A DNA stretch of 64,000 nucleotides from Fictibacillus phosphorivorans (GTDB lineage Bacteria; Bacillota; Bacilli; Bacillales; Fictibacillaceae). The notes under the pieces were generated by a model. It did no database searches. It had not been told where the DNA came from and saw only the letters and a program-made list of their open reading frames with translations. Where the stretch lies: positions 3,472,001 through 3,536,000 of the forward strand of contig NZ_CP015378.1 in NCBI RefSeq assembly GCF_001629705.1, given 5' to 3'. Of the stretch, positions 9,026 through 17,295 are shown piece by piece; the stretch's first letter is position 1; the number at the start of each line of letters is the position of its first letter. The position numbers and the translations under genes are program-made.

Positions 9026-10888
9026 ATGCCTGATTGGTCGTATCATACTTTTTTTAAACCGCTGCTGTTTCGCATAAACTCAGAAGCCAGCCGCGATCTC
9101 ACCTTACATACGATGAACACCCTCGCCAAACTGCCATTTGGTGATAAAATTATACAGTTTTTCGGTCATATGCAGCCAAGTAAAGAATTGGAGCGGAAGG
9201 TAGCGGGGATCACTTTTCCCTCACCTGTTGGCATAAGTGGTGCATTAGATCCCCAACTAAATGGGACCCAAGCATTCACTAACCTAGGTTTTGGTTTTAT
9301 TGAAGTAGGACCGATTAGTGTTCTGCCTCAGAAATCAGGAAAACCGATTATACGGGATACTGGGAAAGAAACGCTTGTGTATGAACACCTTCAAGAAAAT
9401 CTGGGTTTAGAAGCTGCTCTTATAAAACTTCAGTCTATGAAAAGAGTGAAAATACCACTGGGGATATTGATTAAGGGAGAGACATTACATGATTACGAGA
9501 AATTAGTTCAGAAGCTCGATGAACATGCTGCTTTCTTTGTTATCAATGTTGAAGGTATTTCTTATTTGGAGCAGATTCGTGAACTTACTTCTAAACCTCT
9601 CATGTTGGAGCTTACTCATAAGACGATCAAGTACTATACAGATAATATCGCTGTAAATGGATTTATCATTCGAGAAGGGATTGAAAGAGCTGAAGGCGTC
9701 GAACTCGGACAGATGGAGATGCATCAACTCAAAGAAAGCATTCAACAGCTTCTACCTTTTAACAAGCCGATTATTGCGTCTGGCGGCGTTCATGAACCGC
9801 GTGATGCGATGGAACTTCTTGAGGTAGGCGCTTCTCTCATTCAGCTTCATAGTGGATTTGTTTATTCCGGACCAGGTCTTCCGAAGCGCATCAACGAACG
9901 GATTTTATATGAACAACAGCCTATCTCTCGGCCAGCTGGACAAACGGGATGGACCTCATTTTTCCTGATGGGGCTAGGAGTTGTCATCGCAGGCATCATC
10001 GCTTTAATCATCGGATTAACCGAAGTTCTTCTAGCGTATGACGAACAGTATTTAGGCATACAAAAAGAAGAGATTCAAACTTTTAGTCATCACCTGTTTC
10101 ATTTCATGTCTCATGATCGGATATGTTTAGCAGGCGTTATGATTTCGGCAGGTTTTATGTTCATGCAGCTTTCGTATCACGGGATTCGAAAAGGTGAACA
10201 TTGGGCGAAAAAAGCGTATGTGATTGCTGCAGCTCTCGGTTTCTTAAACATCTTTTACTTTATGGGGTTCGGTTATTTTGACATGCTGCACTTTGTCTAT
10301 TATTTAATCATCCTTCCCTTTTTCCTTTATGGACTTTATCAATCTCGAAACCTCACTTCGGGATCTAAAGGTCAGAATTTGCATAACACGATATCATGGA
10401 AAAGAAGTCAGATTGGGCAAAGCTTATTTGTCATATCAGGTATATGCTTGCTCTCTGCAGGAATCGTGATTTCCATCATCGGAATGAACGGTGTTTTTGT
10501 TAAAGAGGACTTGATGTTCTTTGCCCTTACGCCTGAACAAATTTCAGCTTTCAACCAAAATTTAATTCCGTTGATCGCACACGATCGTGCTGGATTCGGC
10601 GGTGCTTTAATCTCAGAAGGATTTTTGTTGTTAACCATTGCGTTATGGGGATATCGTGAAGGAGCAAAATGGGTATGGTGGACATTGCTACTTGGCGGCT
10701 TGCCAGGATTTTCAACGGGTGTTGGTACACATTTTATGATCGGGTACGATAACCATTTTCACCTTTCACCCGCTTATTTATTGTTTGTTTTCTATTTCGT
10801 AGGATTGGTTTATTCTTATGGTTATTTACATCGCAGTGGTGAAGCTCAGTTGAGAAATGTGTCTGTATCGAAAGAAGAAAAAGTGTAG
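9026..10888 (+). CDS. Degenerate dihydroorotate-dehydrogenase-like domain fused to a duplicated membrane module
   Basis: Residues 1 to about 300 align with class 2 dihydroorotate dehydrogenase (PyrD): the N-terminal FKPLLFRINSEASRDLTLH, the barrel start GISGALDPQLNG, FGFIEVGPISVLPQ and the FMN-phosphate end ASGGVHEPRDAMELL...GPGLPKRINE are all there. However, the catalytic SSPNTPGL motif is replaced by INVEGISYLEQ and the active-site Lys of GxDKNG is replaced by DPQ, so orotate synthesis is unlikely. Residues about 310-620 hold eight or so membrane helices in two similar halves, each with an HDR motif (MSHDRICLAGVMISAGF and IAHDRAGFGGALISEGF). The start has AAAAAGGAG upstream. Function unknown; an FMN-linked membrane role is inference. 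Confidence 0.85.
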   Translation: MPDWSYHTFFKPLLFRINSEASRDLTLHTMNTLAKLPFGDKIIQFFGHMQPSKELERKVAGITFPSPVGISGALDPQLNGTQAFTNLGFGFIEVGPISVLPQKSGKPIIRDTGKETLVYEHLQENLGLEAALIKLQSMKRVKIPLGILIKGETLHDYEKLVQKLDEHAAFFVINVEGISYLEQIRELTSKPLMLELTHKTIKYYTDNIAVNGFIIREGIERAEGVELGQMEMHQLKESIQQLLPFNKPIIASGGVHEPRDAMELLEVGASLIQLHSGFVYSGPGLPKRINERILYEQQPISRPAGQTGWTSFFLMGLGVVIAGIIALIIGLTEVLLAYDEQYLGIQKEEIQTFSHHLFHFMSHDRICLAGVMISAGFMFMQLSYHGIRKGEHWAKKAYVIAAALGFLNIFYFMGFGYFDMLHFVYYLIILPFFLYGLYQSRNLTSGSKGQNLHNTISWKRSQIGQSLFVISGICLLSAGIVISIIGMNGVFVKEDLMFFALTPEQISAFNQNLIPLIAHDRAGFGGALISEGFLLLTIALWGYREGAKWVWWTLLLGGLPGFSTGVGTHFMIGYDNHFHLSPAYLLFVFYFVGLVYSYGYLHRSGEAQLRNVSVSKEEKV

Positions 10889-10908
10889 ACATAGAGTCTG
10901 CACTTTTT
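10878..10908. terminator. Shared terminator between the fusion gene and the DinB gene
   Basis: AAAGTGTAGAC / GTCTGCACTTT stem with A and T tracts on the two sides, between converging genes; it overlaps the fusion gene's stop codon. Confidence 0.85.
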
Positions 10909-11390
10909 CATTTTGTTTGTGTTTGTTTTTGAAGATGGATCGCTTTTTTTATAGAGAGGATCGTTCCTAAATGAAGACCTTCATGATAAAACGTTCGTGG
11001 CAGCACTTCCGCAAAGGTATTCATCCCGAGCTCAGTTGGTTCATCTAACTCCTGATCTAAACGATGACCAAACTGCTCCCCAATAACTTGAACCTGCTCC
11101 ATCAAACGGTGACGAAGCTCTTGAAGCGTTGGAGGCGTTCGCTGCCAATTCTCTGGTTTTGTTCCATACCCGAATAACTCTCGATAATGAATCGGCGCTG
11201 GATGATCTTCACGGATTTTATGATACAGCCAATCGTACTGATCCAAAAAAATATGCCCCAAGTTCCAGCGAATGTTGTTGTTAAATCCCTCTGGCACAAA
11301 ATCTGCTTCTTCCTCAGTGAGTCCTTCAACAGCGCTTAACGTGTTGTGACGAAACGCAGCGAGTTGTTTTAACAGGATATCGTTTTTCAT
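10908..11390 (-). CDS. DinB-family putative metal-dependent protein
   Basis: About 160 residues in a four-helix bundle pattern. The metal-ligand histidines of the DinB/YfiT fold are visible: NLGHIF near residue 44 and FYHEGLHLG near residue 140. Members include thiol transferases and hydrolases; no specific substrate can be inferred. The start at 11390 is chosen because AAGGAG lies 9 bases upstream; the earlier in-frame start at 11408 would overlap that ribosome-binding site. It converges on the fusion gene and shares its terminator. Confidence 0.85.
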   Translation of the reverse strand: MKNDILLKQLAAFRHNTLSAVEGLTEEEADFVPEGFNNNIRWNLGHIFLDQYDWLYHKIREDHPAPIHYRELFGYGTKPENWQRTPPTLQELRHRLMEQVQVIGEQFGHRLDQELDEPTELGMNTFAEVLPRTFYHEGLHLGTILSIKKAIHLQKQTQTK

Positions 11391-11410
11391 TTTTAGTGGC
11401 TCCTTCAATT

Positions 11411-11530
11411 TGAATATATCGGCGAGAATTAGTTTTTATCGGCAAGATTCAGGATATATCGGCAAGAATTCAGTTTCATCGGCGAGTTTTCAATTATATC
11501 GGCGAAATTATGATTTTATCGGTAACTTTA
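11411..11530. repeat. 20-bp periodic intergenic array B (ATCGGC word, 6 units)
   Basis: ATCGGC (last unit ATCGGT) starts at 11418, 11438, 11458, 11478, 11498 and 11518, an exact 20-base period. The following bases are often AAGAATT or GAGAATT. The array fills the space between the DinB gene start and the hpf terminator. There is no coding frame across it, since 20 is not a multiple of three and stops occur. Confidence 0.9.
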
Positions 11531-11540
11531 CTTCACAAAC

Positions 11541-11580
11541 ATAAAACACACCCCAAAAGTGTCATGGGGTGTGTAGTCTC
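11541..11580 (-). terminator. hpf terminator
   Basis: ACACACCCC (11546-11554) pairs with GGGGTGTGT (11566-11574); on the minus strand TTTTATGTTTG follows. Confidence 0.85.
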
Positions 11581-11590
11581 GTTTTGTATA

Positions 11591-12145
11591 TTAGTTTGTT
11601 CCTGCGATCAGGCCATATTTGCCGTCTTTACGTCTGTACACGACGTTCATCTCACCAGATTCGGCATTGTTATAAACGAAGAAATTATGGCCGAGTAATC
11701 CCATTTGGAGAATGGCTTCCTCTGTGTCCATTGGCTTCAGATCGAATCGCTTTTCACGTACGATCTCGAAATCGTCCTCTTCCTCCAACAGTGCTGTTGA
11801 TACGCCTTCTGTACCATTAGCAAACATGTGCTTTGTGCCTTCAGCATTTCTAAATTTACGGTTTACTTTAGTTTTGTGTTTACGAATTTGACGCTCTAAT
11901 TTTTCTACCACCAAATCAATCGCAGCGTATAAATCCAAATGACGTTCCTCTGCACGAAGCAGTAGGCCCTTCATCGGTATCGTTACCTCAATGGATTGTT
12001 CATTGTTGTACACTTTTAGATTTACGTGTACGTCAGAGTTCGGAGTTTCGTTAAAGTACTTTGTGAGTTTCGTCACCTTTTTCTCAACGTAAGCCCTAAT
12101 GGCTTCAGTCACCTCGATGTTTTCTCCACGAATGTTAAAATGCAT
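11591..12145 (-). CDS. hpf: Long-form ribosome hibernation promoting factor
   Basis: Dimerises 70S ribosomes into inactive 100S particles in stationary phase or stress. The 184-residue protein has the N-terminal S30AE domain (MHFNIRGENIEVTEAIRAY, about 1-100) and the C-terminal dimerisation domain (about 125-184, KRFDLKPMDTEEAILQMGLLGHNFFVY), i.e. the long HPF (YvyD type). GAAAGGAGG precedes the ATG. In B. subtilis it lies next to secA; here several kilobases have been inserted between them. Sigma-B and sigma-H promoter matches lie upstream. Confidence 0.97.
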   Translation of the reverse strand: MHFNIRGENIEVTEAIRAYVEKKVTKLTKYFNETPNSDVHVNLKVYNNEQSIEVTIPMKGLLLRAEERHLDLYAAIDLVVEKLERQIRKHKTKVNRKFRNAEGTKHMFANGTEGVSTALLEEEDDFEIVREKRFDLKPMDTEEAILQMGLLGHNFFVYNNAESGEMNVVYRRKDGKYGLIAGTN

Positions 12146-12176
12146 AACTTAACTCCTCCTTTCGGTGATGTATATA

Positions 12177-12211
12177 TATTTCGATATACCCCAAAAGAAT
12201 TCCTCCGTAAC
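12177..12211 (-). promoter_or_regulatory. Overlapping sigma-H and sigma-B type promoters of hpf
   Basis: Minus strand: GGAGGAATT, 12 bases, ATCGAAATA fits sigma-H (RNAGGAWWW / RNNGAATWW with one mismatch). GTTACG, 14 bases, GGGTAT fits sigma-B (GTTTAA / GGGTAT). B. subtilis yvyD is controlled by both factors, which supports the call. Confidence 0.6.
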
Positions 12212-12405
12212 ATTTAAAATATTTTGACAATATTTTTACACTGTCGACAAATTCTTTACAATGGTAAAAACCTTATACTACCGGGAAAAAACGCATTCAA
12301 TCAAAATTATTTCACCGAGTGAATCAAATTTTTACTTATATTTACCAATTTAATTAAGAAGTAAAATAAATTTCACTTACATTCTTTTAGTTTCAAACTA
12401 TGTGT

Positions 12406-12491
12406 TATACTAGGAATTAACCTTTGAAGCTTTAAAGCATTTTACAAAACCTGTTCCATCACCCTACTCGATCCTTGAGTAGGGGTTTTTT
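12406..12491 (+). ncRNA. Candidate orphan small RNA (promoter plus terminator, no ORF)
   Basis: An extended -10 (TGTTATACT, TATACT at 12406-12411) is followed about 50 bases later by a strong terminator: CCCTACTC (12462-12469), loop, GAGTAGGG (12477-12484), TTTTTT. The predicted transcript from about 12418 is about 74 bases, with no start codon in a convincing frame and no plus-strand gene on either side. The -35 is weak. It faces the cspB-like gene. The terminator is sure; the RNA gene is inference. Confidence 0.45.
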
Positions 12492-12518
12492 ATGTATGTT
12501 TTTAGACAAATAAAATAA

Positions 12519-12548
12519 AAAAACAGGCTCTAAAGAGAACCTGTTTTT
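12519..12548 (-). terminator. Terminator of the 66-residue cold-shock gene
   Basis: AAACAGG(C)TC / GA(G)AACCTGTTT stem with A and T tracts. Confidence 0.85.
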
Positions 12549-12560
12549 GTATAACGAAGC

Positions 12561-12761
12561 TTATGCTTTTTGAACGTTAGCAGCTTGAGCGCCACGAGCA
12601 CCTTGCTCAACTTCGAAAGTTACTTTTTGACCTTCGTCTAAAGATTTGAAACCATCAGATTGGATAGCTGAGAAATGTACGAATACATCGTCTCCGTTTT
12701 CGCGCTCGATGAATCCGAAACCTTTTTCTGCGTTAAACCATTTTACTGTACCTTGTTCCAT
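12561..12761 (-). CDS. Cold-shock protein (CspD/CspB type)
   Basis: A 66-residue single cold-shock domain that binds single-stranded RNA/DNA and acts as an RNA chaperone. RNP1 (KGFGFIE) and RNP2 (DVFVHFSAI) are intact. The upstream GGAGGCAACAAAC gives the ribosome-binding site. A paralogue lies about 240 bases upstream; each has its own terminator, so they are separate transcripts. Which B. subtilis Csp it matches cannot be decided from sequence alone. Confidence 0.95.
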   Translation of the reverse strand: MEQGTVKWFNAEKGFGFIERENGDDVFVHFSAIQSDGFKSLDEGQKVTFEVEQGARGAQAANVQKA

Positions 12762-12944
12762 GTTTGTTGCCTCCTAGTGCGTTACCACACGATATATTGC
12801 TACTCTTGCCCAAAGTATTGCTAAAGAAGAAAAGTCGAAACTCATACAATCTTTTACGCCGAACAAAAATAATCTATCACCATCATAACAGTGATTGCGA
12901 AATGATGCAAACTAATCATTCATAATATGAAATATTTTCTAGAA

Positions 12945-12974
12945 ATAAAAACCCGCCTGCGGTAACAGACGGGA
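12945..12974 (-). terminator. Terminator of the 65-residue cold-shock gene
   Basis: CCCGCCTG (12952-12959) pairs with CAGACGGG (12966-12973), followed on the minus strand by TTTTTATTT. Confidence 0.88.
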
Positions 12975-13001
12975 TTAAAAGTATGGTCATAGTGCCTTGA
13001 A

Positions 13002-13199
13002 TTATAGTTTAGTTACGTTAGCCGCTTGAGGCCCACGAGCTCCATCTACAATATCAAACTCGACTTGCTGACCTTCGTCAAGGCTTTTGAATCCGTCAGT
13101 GTTGATTGCAGAGAAGTGTACGAACACATCGTCCCCGTCTTCGCGCTCAATAAATCCAAAACCTTTTTCTGCGTTAAACCATTTTACTTTTCCTAACAT
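13002..13199 (-). CDS. Cold-shock protein, second copy
   Basis: A 65-residue cold-shock domain, [19 protein letters not shown]..., with RNP1 (KGFGFIE) and RNP2 (DVFVHFSAI) intact. The open frame extends upstream to 13334, but that part does not match the family, so the start is set at the ATG matching CspB. A GTG three codons earlier is possible. AAGGG lies 12 bases before the ATG. The roughly 130 bases upstream before the next gene may hold a temperature-sensitive leader, as in other csp genes; no structure was modelled. Confidence 0.93.
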   Translation of the reverse strand: MLGKVKWFNAEKGFGFIEREDGDDVFVHFSAINTDGFKSLDEGQQVEFDIVDGARGPQAANVTKL

Positions 13200-13387
13200 G
13201 CCTTTCACAATCCCTTCATCATGCGAATCTTTGTATAGATTTTCTATACACTTTATAGTATGACATATACCCAAAAAAGTTGTCAAAGGCTTAAGATTAG
13301 CGAAAAATAAGAAGTTTTGTCGAAAAATCTCCATGGTTTATTTTGCATAAAAATACACTTTTGACATCTATTATTCAATTATCTTTA

Positions 13388-13421
13388 TTAAAAAAGAACC
13401 GATCAAAAATCGAACGGTTCT
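13388..13421 (-). terminator. Terminator of the DUF819 gene
   Basis: AGAACCG / CGGTTCT stem (13395-13401 with 13415-13421), A-rich left flank giving T-run on the minus strand. Confidence 0.8.
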
Positions 13422-13430
13422 CAAAAAAAT

Positions 13431-14630
13431 TTACATCTGTGAAACCATCTGTGCGAGCTTTGCACAAACAATTGCGCCATATGTTCCAACGATGTTACCG
13501 AGTAACCCCATTAATAAGCCGACTGGTGCAAGCGCAGGCTGGAAAACAGAAGCTACAACAGGTGCGGAGCTTGTCCCACCGATGTTTCCTTGTGATCCTA
13601 CAGCAACGAAGAACATAGGAGAACGTAATAACCTTGCTGCTCCAAACAAGAAAAGAATATGGATGGCAAGCCACACGATTCCCATTAAGATATATTGAGG
13701 TGCTTCTACGACATAGATCAGGTTCGCTTTTGCCCCGATAGTTGCAAGCAATAGATAGATCCCTGCGTACCCTACTTTACTCGCTCCGTAATTTTCTAAT
13801 TCACGAACCTTTGTAAAAGATAGCACGATACCAATCGCAGAGATGATCATGATTGTCCAAGTAGCAGTGTTTAGAATAGCTCCTTGTGGCAGCTTCTCGG
13901 AAAACTTCCCTACTATAAACGCTAGACCAAAACCGAGACCAAGGATCGCAAGCAATTGCGGAACGGCAATCGGACGAGCATTCTTTTTCTCAAGCTCACC
14001 AACCTGCTTATTCACTTCTCCAATGATGCGGTTATCGGCTTTGTTCCACTTGTCAAAACGTGCTTGGTACCCAGCAAGTGCGATCATGATTCCCATCCAA
14101 CTGTATCCAACAACCGTATCGACTACGATGATCGGTGACAGAATATGTTCTGGTGTGTCCACCGCTTCAACGAGCGCTGCCATATTGGCAGAGCCTCCGA
14201 TCCAGCTACCCGCTAGTGCAGCTACACCTGTCCAAGCGTCCTCTGGCAAGTACGGCTGAAAGATCGCGAGTGCGATTGGTCCACCAACGATTACCCCTAC
14301 CGTTCCTGCTAAGAACATGAGGATTGCTTTCGGTCCAAGTTTGAGTGTTGCTTTTACATTGATAGATAAAAGCAATAACAGCAATCCAACCGGCAGGATG
14401 TAAGCGGAAACAAAACTGTATAAATCAGAACTTGAAGGTATGATGCCAAGAGTCGTTGAGATCATCGGCAAAAAATATGTCCAGATCAGTGGCGGTGCAT
14501 AGTGGAAAAACTTTCGTAGAATGTGGTTTTTGGATTCGCCCAAGATGAATACGAAGCCAACTAGCGCTACTAGATAAGCAAAAATCGCCATTGGTTCTTG
14601 AATGAGCGGTCCATTCGATGTTGCAAACAT
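13431..14630 (-). CDS. yjcL: DUF819 family membrane protein (YjcL-like)
   Basis: A 399-residue protein with about ten or more membrane helices. Glycine-rich family segments are visible twice, GSWIGGSANMAALVEA in the first half and GSQGNIGGTSSAPVVASV in the second, an inverted-repeat-like arrangement typical of secondary transporters. A charged cytoplasmic loop (KWNKADNRIIGEVNKQ...) separates the halves. The substrate is not known for the family. AAGGGGG precedes the ATG. It is a single-gene unit, divergent from yqhV. Confidence 0.88.
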   Translation of the reverse strand: MFATSNGPLIQEPMAIFAYLVALVGFVFILGESKNHILRKFFHYAPPLIWTYFLPMISTTLGIIPSSSDLYSFVSAYILPVGLLLLLLSINVKATLKLGPKAILMFLAGTVGVIVGGPIALAIFQPYLPEDAWTGVAALAGSWIGGSANMAALVEAVDTPEHILSPIIVVDTVVGYSWMGIMIALAGYQARFDKWNKADNRIIGEVNKQVGELEKKNARPIAVPQLLAILGLGFGLAFIVGKFSEKLPQGAILNTATWTIMIISAIGIVLSFTKVRELENYGASKVGYAGIYLLLATIGAKANLIYVVEAPQYILMGIVWLAIHILFLFGAARLLRSPMFFVAVGSQGNIGGTSSAPVVASVFQPALAPVGLLMGLLGNIVGTYGAIVCAKLAQMVSQM

Positions 14631-14823
14631 ATCCCTATTCCCCCTTAGAATGACTTGAGTGACAAGTATACACTAAAAAATCTTCATTACCTGTATAGTC
14701 CTTCAATTGCAAAGAGTGGGAATAGTAGCAACTTTTTTACACTTCTAATCCATGCTTGACCACATATAATTCACTATACAGCGTAGGAACATTAAACAGT
14801 TGTTTAAAAGGAGGCAATGGACG

Positions 14824-15096
14824 TTGCTGCAAATGATTGAAAAAGTCGTACTAGCTATGGCAGCCATTCGTATTTTATCAGGTACCCTTGAGATAACCGC
14901 AGCGCTATTCATGCTGCATTTCAATACGGTAGAACGTGCTCTTGTCATCAATTCCATGTTATCCATCATCGGCCCGATCATCTTTTTCTCAACGATGACG
15001 CTTGGAATCTATGGATTATCAACAAAATTGTCATTCGGCAGCTTAATCTGGATCATGTTAGGCGTTGTTTGTATTGTTTATGGGATTAAGAGATAG
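14824..15096 (+). CDS. yqhV: YqhV family (DUF2619) small membrane protein
   Basis: A 90-residue protein with three predicted membrane helices. The AAIRILSGTLEITAALFML segment and INSMLSIIGPIIFF match B. subtilis YqhV. The start is set at TTG 14824, 9 bases after AAAGGAGG; the upstream TTG at 14800 would put that ribosome-binding site inside the gene. Function unknown; in B. subtilis the gene lies next to the spoIIIA operon, which is not the case here. Confidence 0.8.
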   Translation: MLQMIEKVVLAMAAIRILSGTLEITAALFMLHFNTVERALVINSMLSIIGPIIFFSTMTLGIYGLSTKLSFGSLIWIMLGVVCIVYGIKR

Positions 15097-15119
15097 TCGT
15101 ATTAAATAGAAAAAGGTGA

Positions 15120-15998
15120 CTAAAACCGATACCCAGACAAATACGTCAGAAACTCTTGTTGTTTCCCATGGTTGTACTTCGTTAAAGCATAAGTATGAGC
15201 ATCCGGAATTTCTACTGAATAACAGTCCACCTCTAGCAATCGTCCTTCTAATAGCTCTCTTCTTACTGTTGATAATGGTAAGAACGAGATTCCTAACCCT
15301 TCCGCAATAAAGCGTTTTGTTATGTGAATCTGAGACACCCTCATCATCCGAACGCCCGGATAACGGGATTTCACACGTTTGCAAAGATCATCCCAATATC
15401 CTGGATGGTTATGAGTTAATAGATAGTTTGAAAGCAGCACTTCTTTTTCATCCAGGGGCGGCGCTGCTTCAAAGTCCAACCCATCGTGCGGCGCGACTAA
15501 TACAACTTTATCCTGGTAAAGCATCTGACTCGTAATCTCAGAGTGTGTACTGCCTAAACATGAAAGCCCAAGGTCCACATCCTCGTTTAGAACCGCTTCT
15601 TCAATATTTTGTGAATCAATAATTTTTATCGAAATCTCCACATCGGGATTGGCTTTTACATATCGTTTCAAAACAGAAGGCAGGATCGTATCCGCAATGA
15701 GCGGTGAGATTCCGATACAAAGCTTCGTATCATAGCCTTGCTGAAACGCGTTTAAATCCTCGAGTCCACTTTCATACACTTCCATCAGCTTTCTTGCATG
15801 CTGCAGGTACCTTCTCCCTTCCGCTGTCAGCTTCACTCTTCTGCCATCTCTTAGAAATAGTGACATCCCTAGTTCCGATTCGAGCATTTTTATATGTACA
15901 GAAACGGAAGGTTGTGACACATGAAGAATTTCAGACGTTCTTCTAAAATTTTCGCATTCTGCCGCAGTGATAAAAGTTTGTAGCCAGCTAAATTCCAT
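15120..15998 (-). CDS. citR: LysR-type regulator, CitR
   Basis: A 292-residue LysR protein: N-terminal winged helix (ENFRRTSEILHVSQPSVSVH, residues about 18-37) and a substrate-binding domain (from about residue 90, LCIGISPLIADTILP). It is divergent from citA, the same pair as B. subtilis citR-citA, where CitR represses citA. The start at 15998 follows GGGAGGAGG; the longer frame to 16049 lacks a ribosome-binding site. CitR binding would be expected in the 113-base divergent gap; no operator was resolved. Confidence 0.92.
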   Translation of the reverse strand: MEFSWLQTFITAAECENFRRTSEILHVSQPSVSVHIKMLESELGMSLFLRDGRRVKLTAEGRRYLQHARKLMEVYESGLEDLNAFQQGYDTKLCIGISPLIADTILPSVLKRYVKANPDVEISIKIIDSQNIEEAVLNEDVDLGLSCLGSTHSEITSQMLYQDKVVLVAPHDGLDFEAAPPLDEKEVLLSNYLLTHNHPGYWDDLCKRVKSRYPGVRMMRVSQIHITKRFIAEGLGISFLPLSTVRRELLEGRLLEVDCYSVEIPDAHTYALTKYNHGKQQEFLTYLSGYRF

Positions 15999-16111
15999 AC
16001 TTGCCTCCTCCCTATGATTATAATTTTTAATCAATTCAATAAAAAACAATTAATATCATATATCAATTCCATCTTATACAATGATACTAAATAATGGAAG
16101 GAGTGAAAACC

Positions 16112-17218
16112 ATGTTGCAAAAAGGTTTAAAAGGAATCGTTGCAGCGGAAACCGCGATCAGCCACATCGATGGTTCAGAGGGCAAACTGATTTATAGAGG
16201 TTATGAGATTGGTGAACTTACTTCACGCTTTTCTTTTGAAGAAGTAGCACACCTTCTTTGGTTCGGTAAACTTCCTGACAAAGAACAATTACAAAATCTC
16301 AAAAGCGAGCTAATAAAGAATCGTGAGCTTCCTCTTCATATAAAAAGTATCTTAGATCAACTGCCTAAAGACATGGATTTGATGAGTGTAATCCGAACGG
16401 CCATTTCGTCTGAAGGTGTCTCGAGTTATGGATGGAAGCCAACTACTTCACAAGCTATTCGATTAACGAGTCTTGTTCCGACCATCATTTGCTATCGGTC
16501 ACGTCTTTTGGATGGTAAACCTTTTGTTGAGCCATCTAACGAGTTAAACCATGTTGAAAACTATCTATATATGCTTACAGGTGACATACCGAGTAAAGCC
16601 CATACACTGGCGCTCGAAACCTACATGATCCTAACGCTCGAGCACGGAATGAACGCCTCCACTTTTTCTGCTCGTGTAACAGCATCGACCGAATCGGATA
16701 TGGTTTCAGCTGCAACTGCTGCAATCGGAACGATGAAAGGACCTCTTCATGGCGGAGCACCTTCAGCAGTCATTGACTTGCTAGACGAAATTAGAAAAGT
16801 TGGAAGTGCTGAACAAGTGATACGAGGTAAATTGGAGAATGGTGAGAAGCTCATGGGATTCGGACACCGTGTTTATAAAACACACGATCCACGAGCCGTT
16901 GCGCTAAAAGCAAAACTTTTAGAATTGGTCGGTGAAGATGAGTGGTTGGATCTCGCGCTGGAAGTAGAAACATCCGCAATCGCGTTGCTTGAAGAATACA
17001 AACCAGGTAGAGCGTTGTATACGAACGTTGAATTCTATGCAGCAGCGATTATGAAGGCGATTGAACTAGACCCTGCTTTGTTCACCCCTACCTTTACAGC
17101 AAGCCGAATGGTCGGGTGGACTGCTCACATTTTGGAGCAATCAGAAGACAACACGATTTACCGTCCACAGTCCGAATATACCGGGAAGTTTCACGATAAA
17201 GTTACAATTAACGAATAG
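16112..17218 (+). CDS. citA: Citrate synthase, minor type (CitA)
   Basis: Condenses acetyl-CoA and oxaloacetate into citrate. The product is 368 residues, matching CitA length. Catalytic His and Asp regions are visible: EHGMNASTFSAR, GPLHGGAPSAV, GFGHRVYKTHDPRA and NVEFYAA. The start follows GGAAGGAGTG; the upstream in-frame ATG at 16094 includes that site and is rejected. It is divergent from citR, which suggests repression by that regulator. In B. subtilis the main enzyme is CitZ, encoded elsewhere. Confidence 0.94.
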   Translation: MLQKGLKGIVAAETAISHIDGSEGKLIYRGYEIGELTSRFSFEEVAHLLWFGKLPDKEQLQNLKSELIKNRELPLHIKSILDQLPKDMDLMSVIRTAISSEGVSSYGWKPTTSQAIRLTSLVPTIICYRSRLLDGKPFVEPSNELNHVENYLYMLTGDIPSKAHTLALETYMILTLEHGMNASTFSARVTASTESDMVSAATAAIGTMKGPLHGGAPSAVIDLLDEIRKVGSAEQVIRGKLENGEKLMGFGHRVYKTHDPRAVALKAKLLELVGEDEWLDLALEVETSAIALLEEYKPGRALYTNVEFYAAAIMKAIELDPALFTPTFTASRMVGWTAHILEQSEDNTIYRPQSEYTGKFHDKVTINE

Positions 17219-17295
17219 CCATTCCATATAGAAGCATCTCTAATCTCAATGGTAGAATTGAAAGTAAGAACCGTTGAAGAAAGAGGTGCTTTTTC

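Noticed and set aside
9026..9950. Calling the fusion gene pyrD
   Set aside because: The catalytic motif and active-site lysine are missing and there are no other pyrimidine genes nearby.
11411..11530. Array B as a CRISPR array
   Set aside because: The conserved word is only about 6-12 bases and the period is 20 bases; CRISPR repeats are 23 bases or more with unique spacers of about 30, and no cas genes are present.
13843..14259. 138-residue plus-strand ORF inside the DUF819 gene
   Set aside because: Antisense shadow of a hydrophobic protein, rich in Ser/Pro/Thr as expected from reversed membrane-protein codons.
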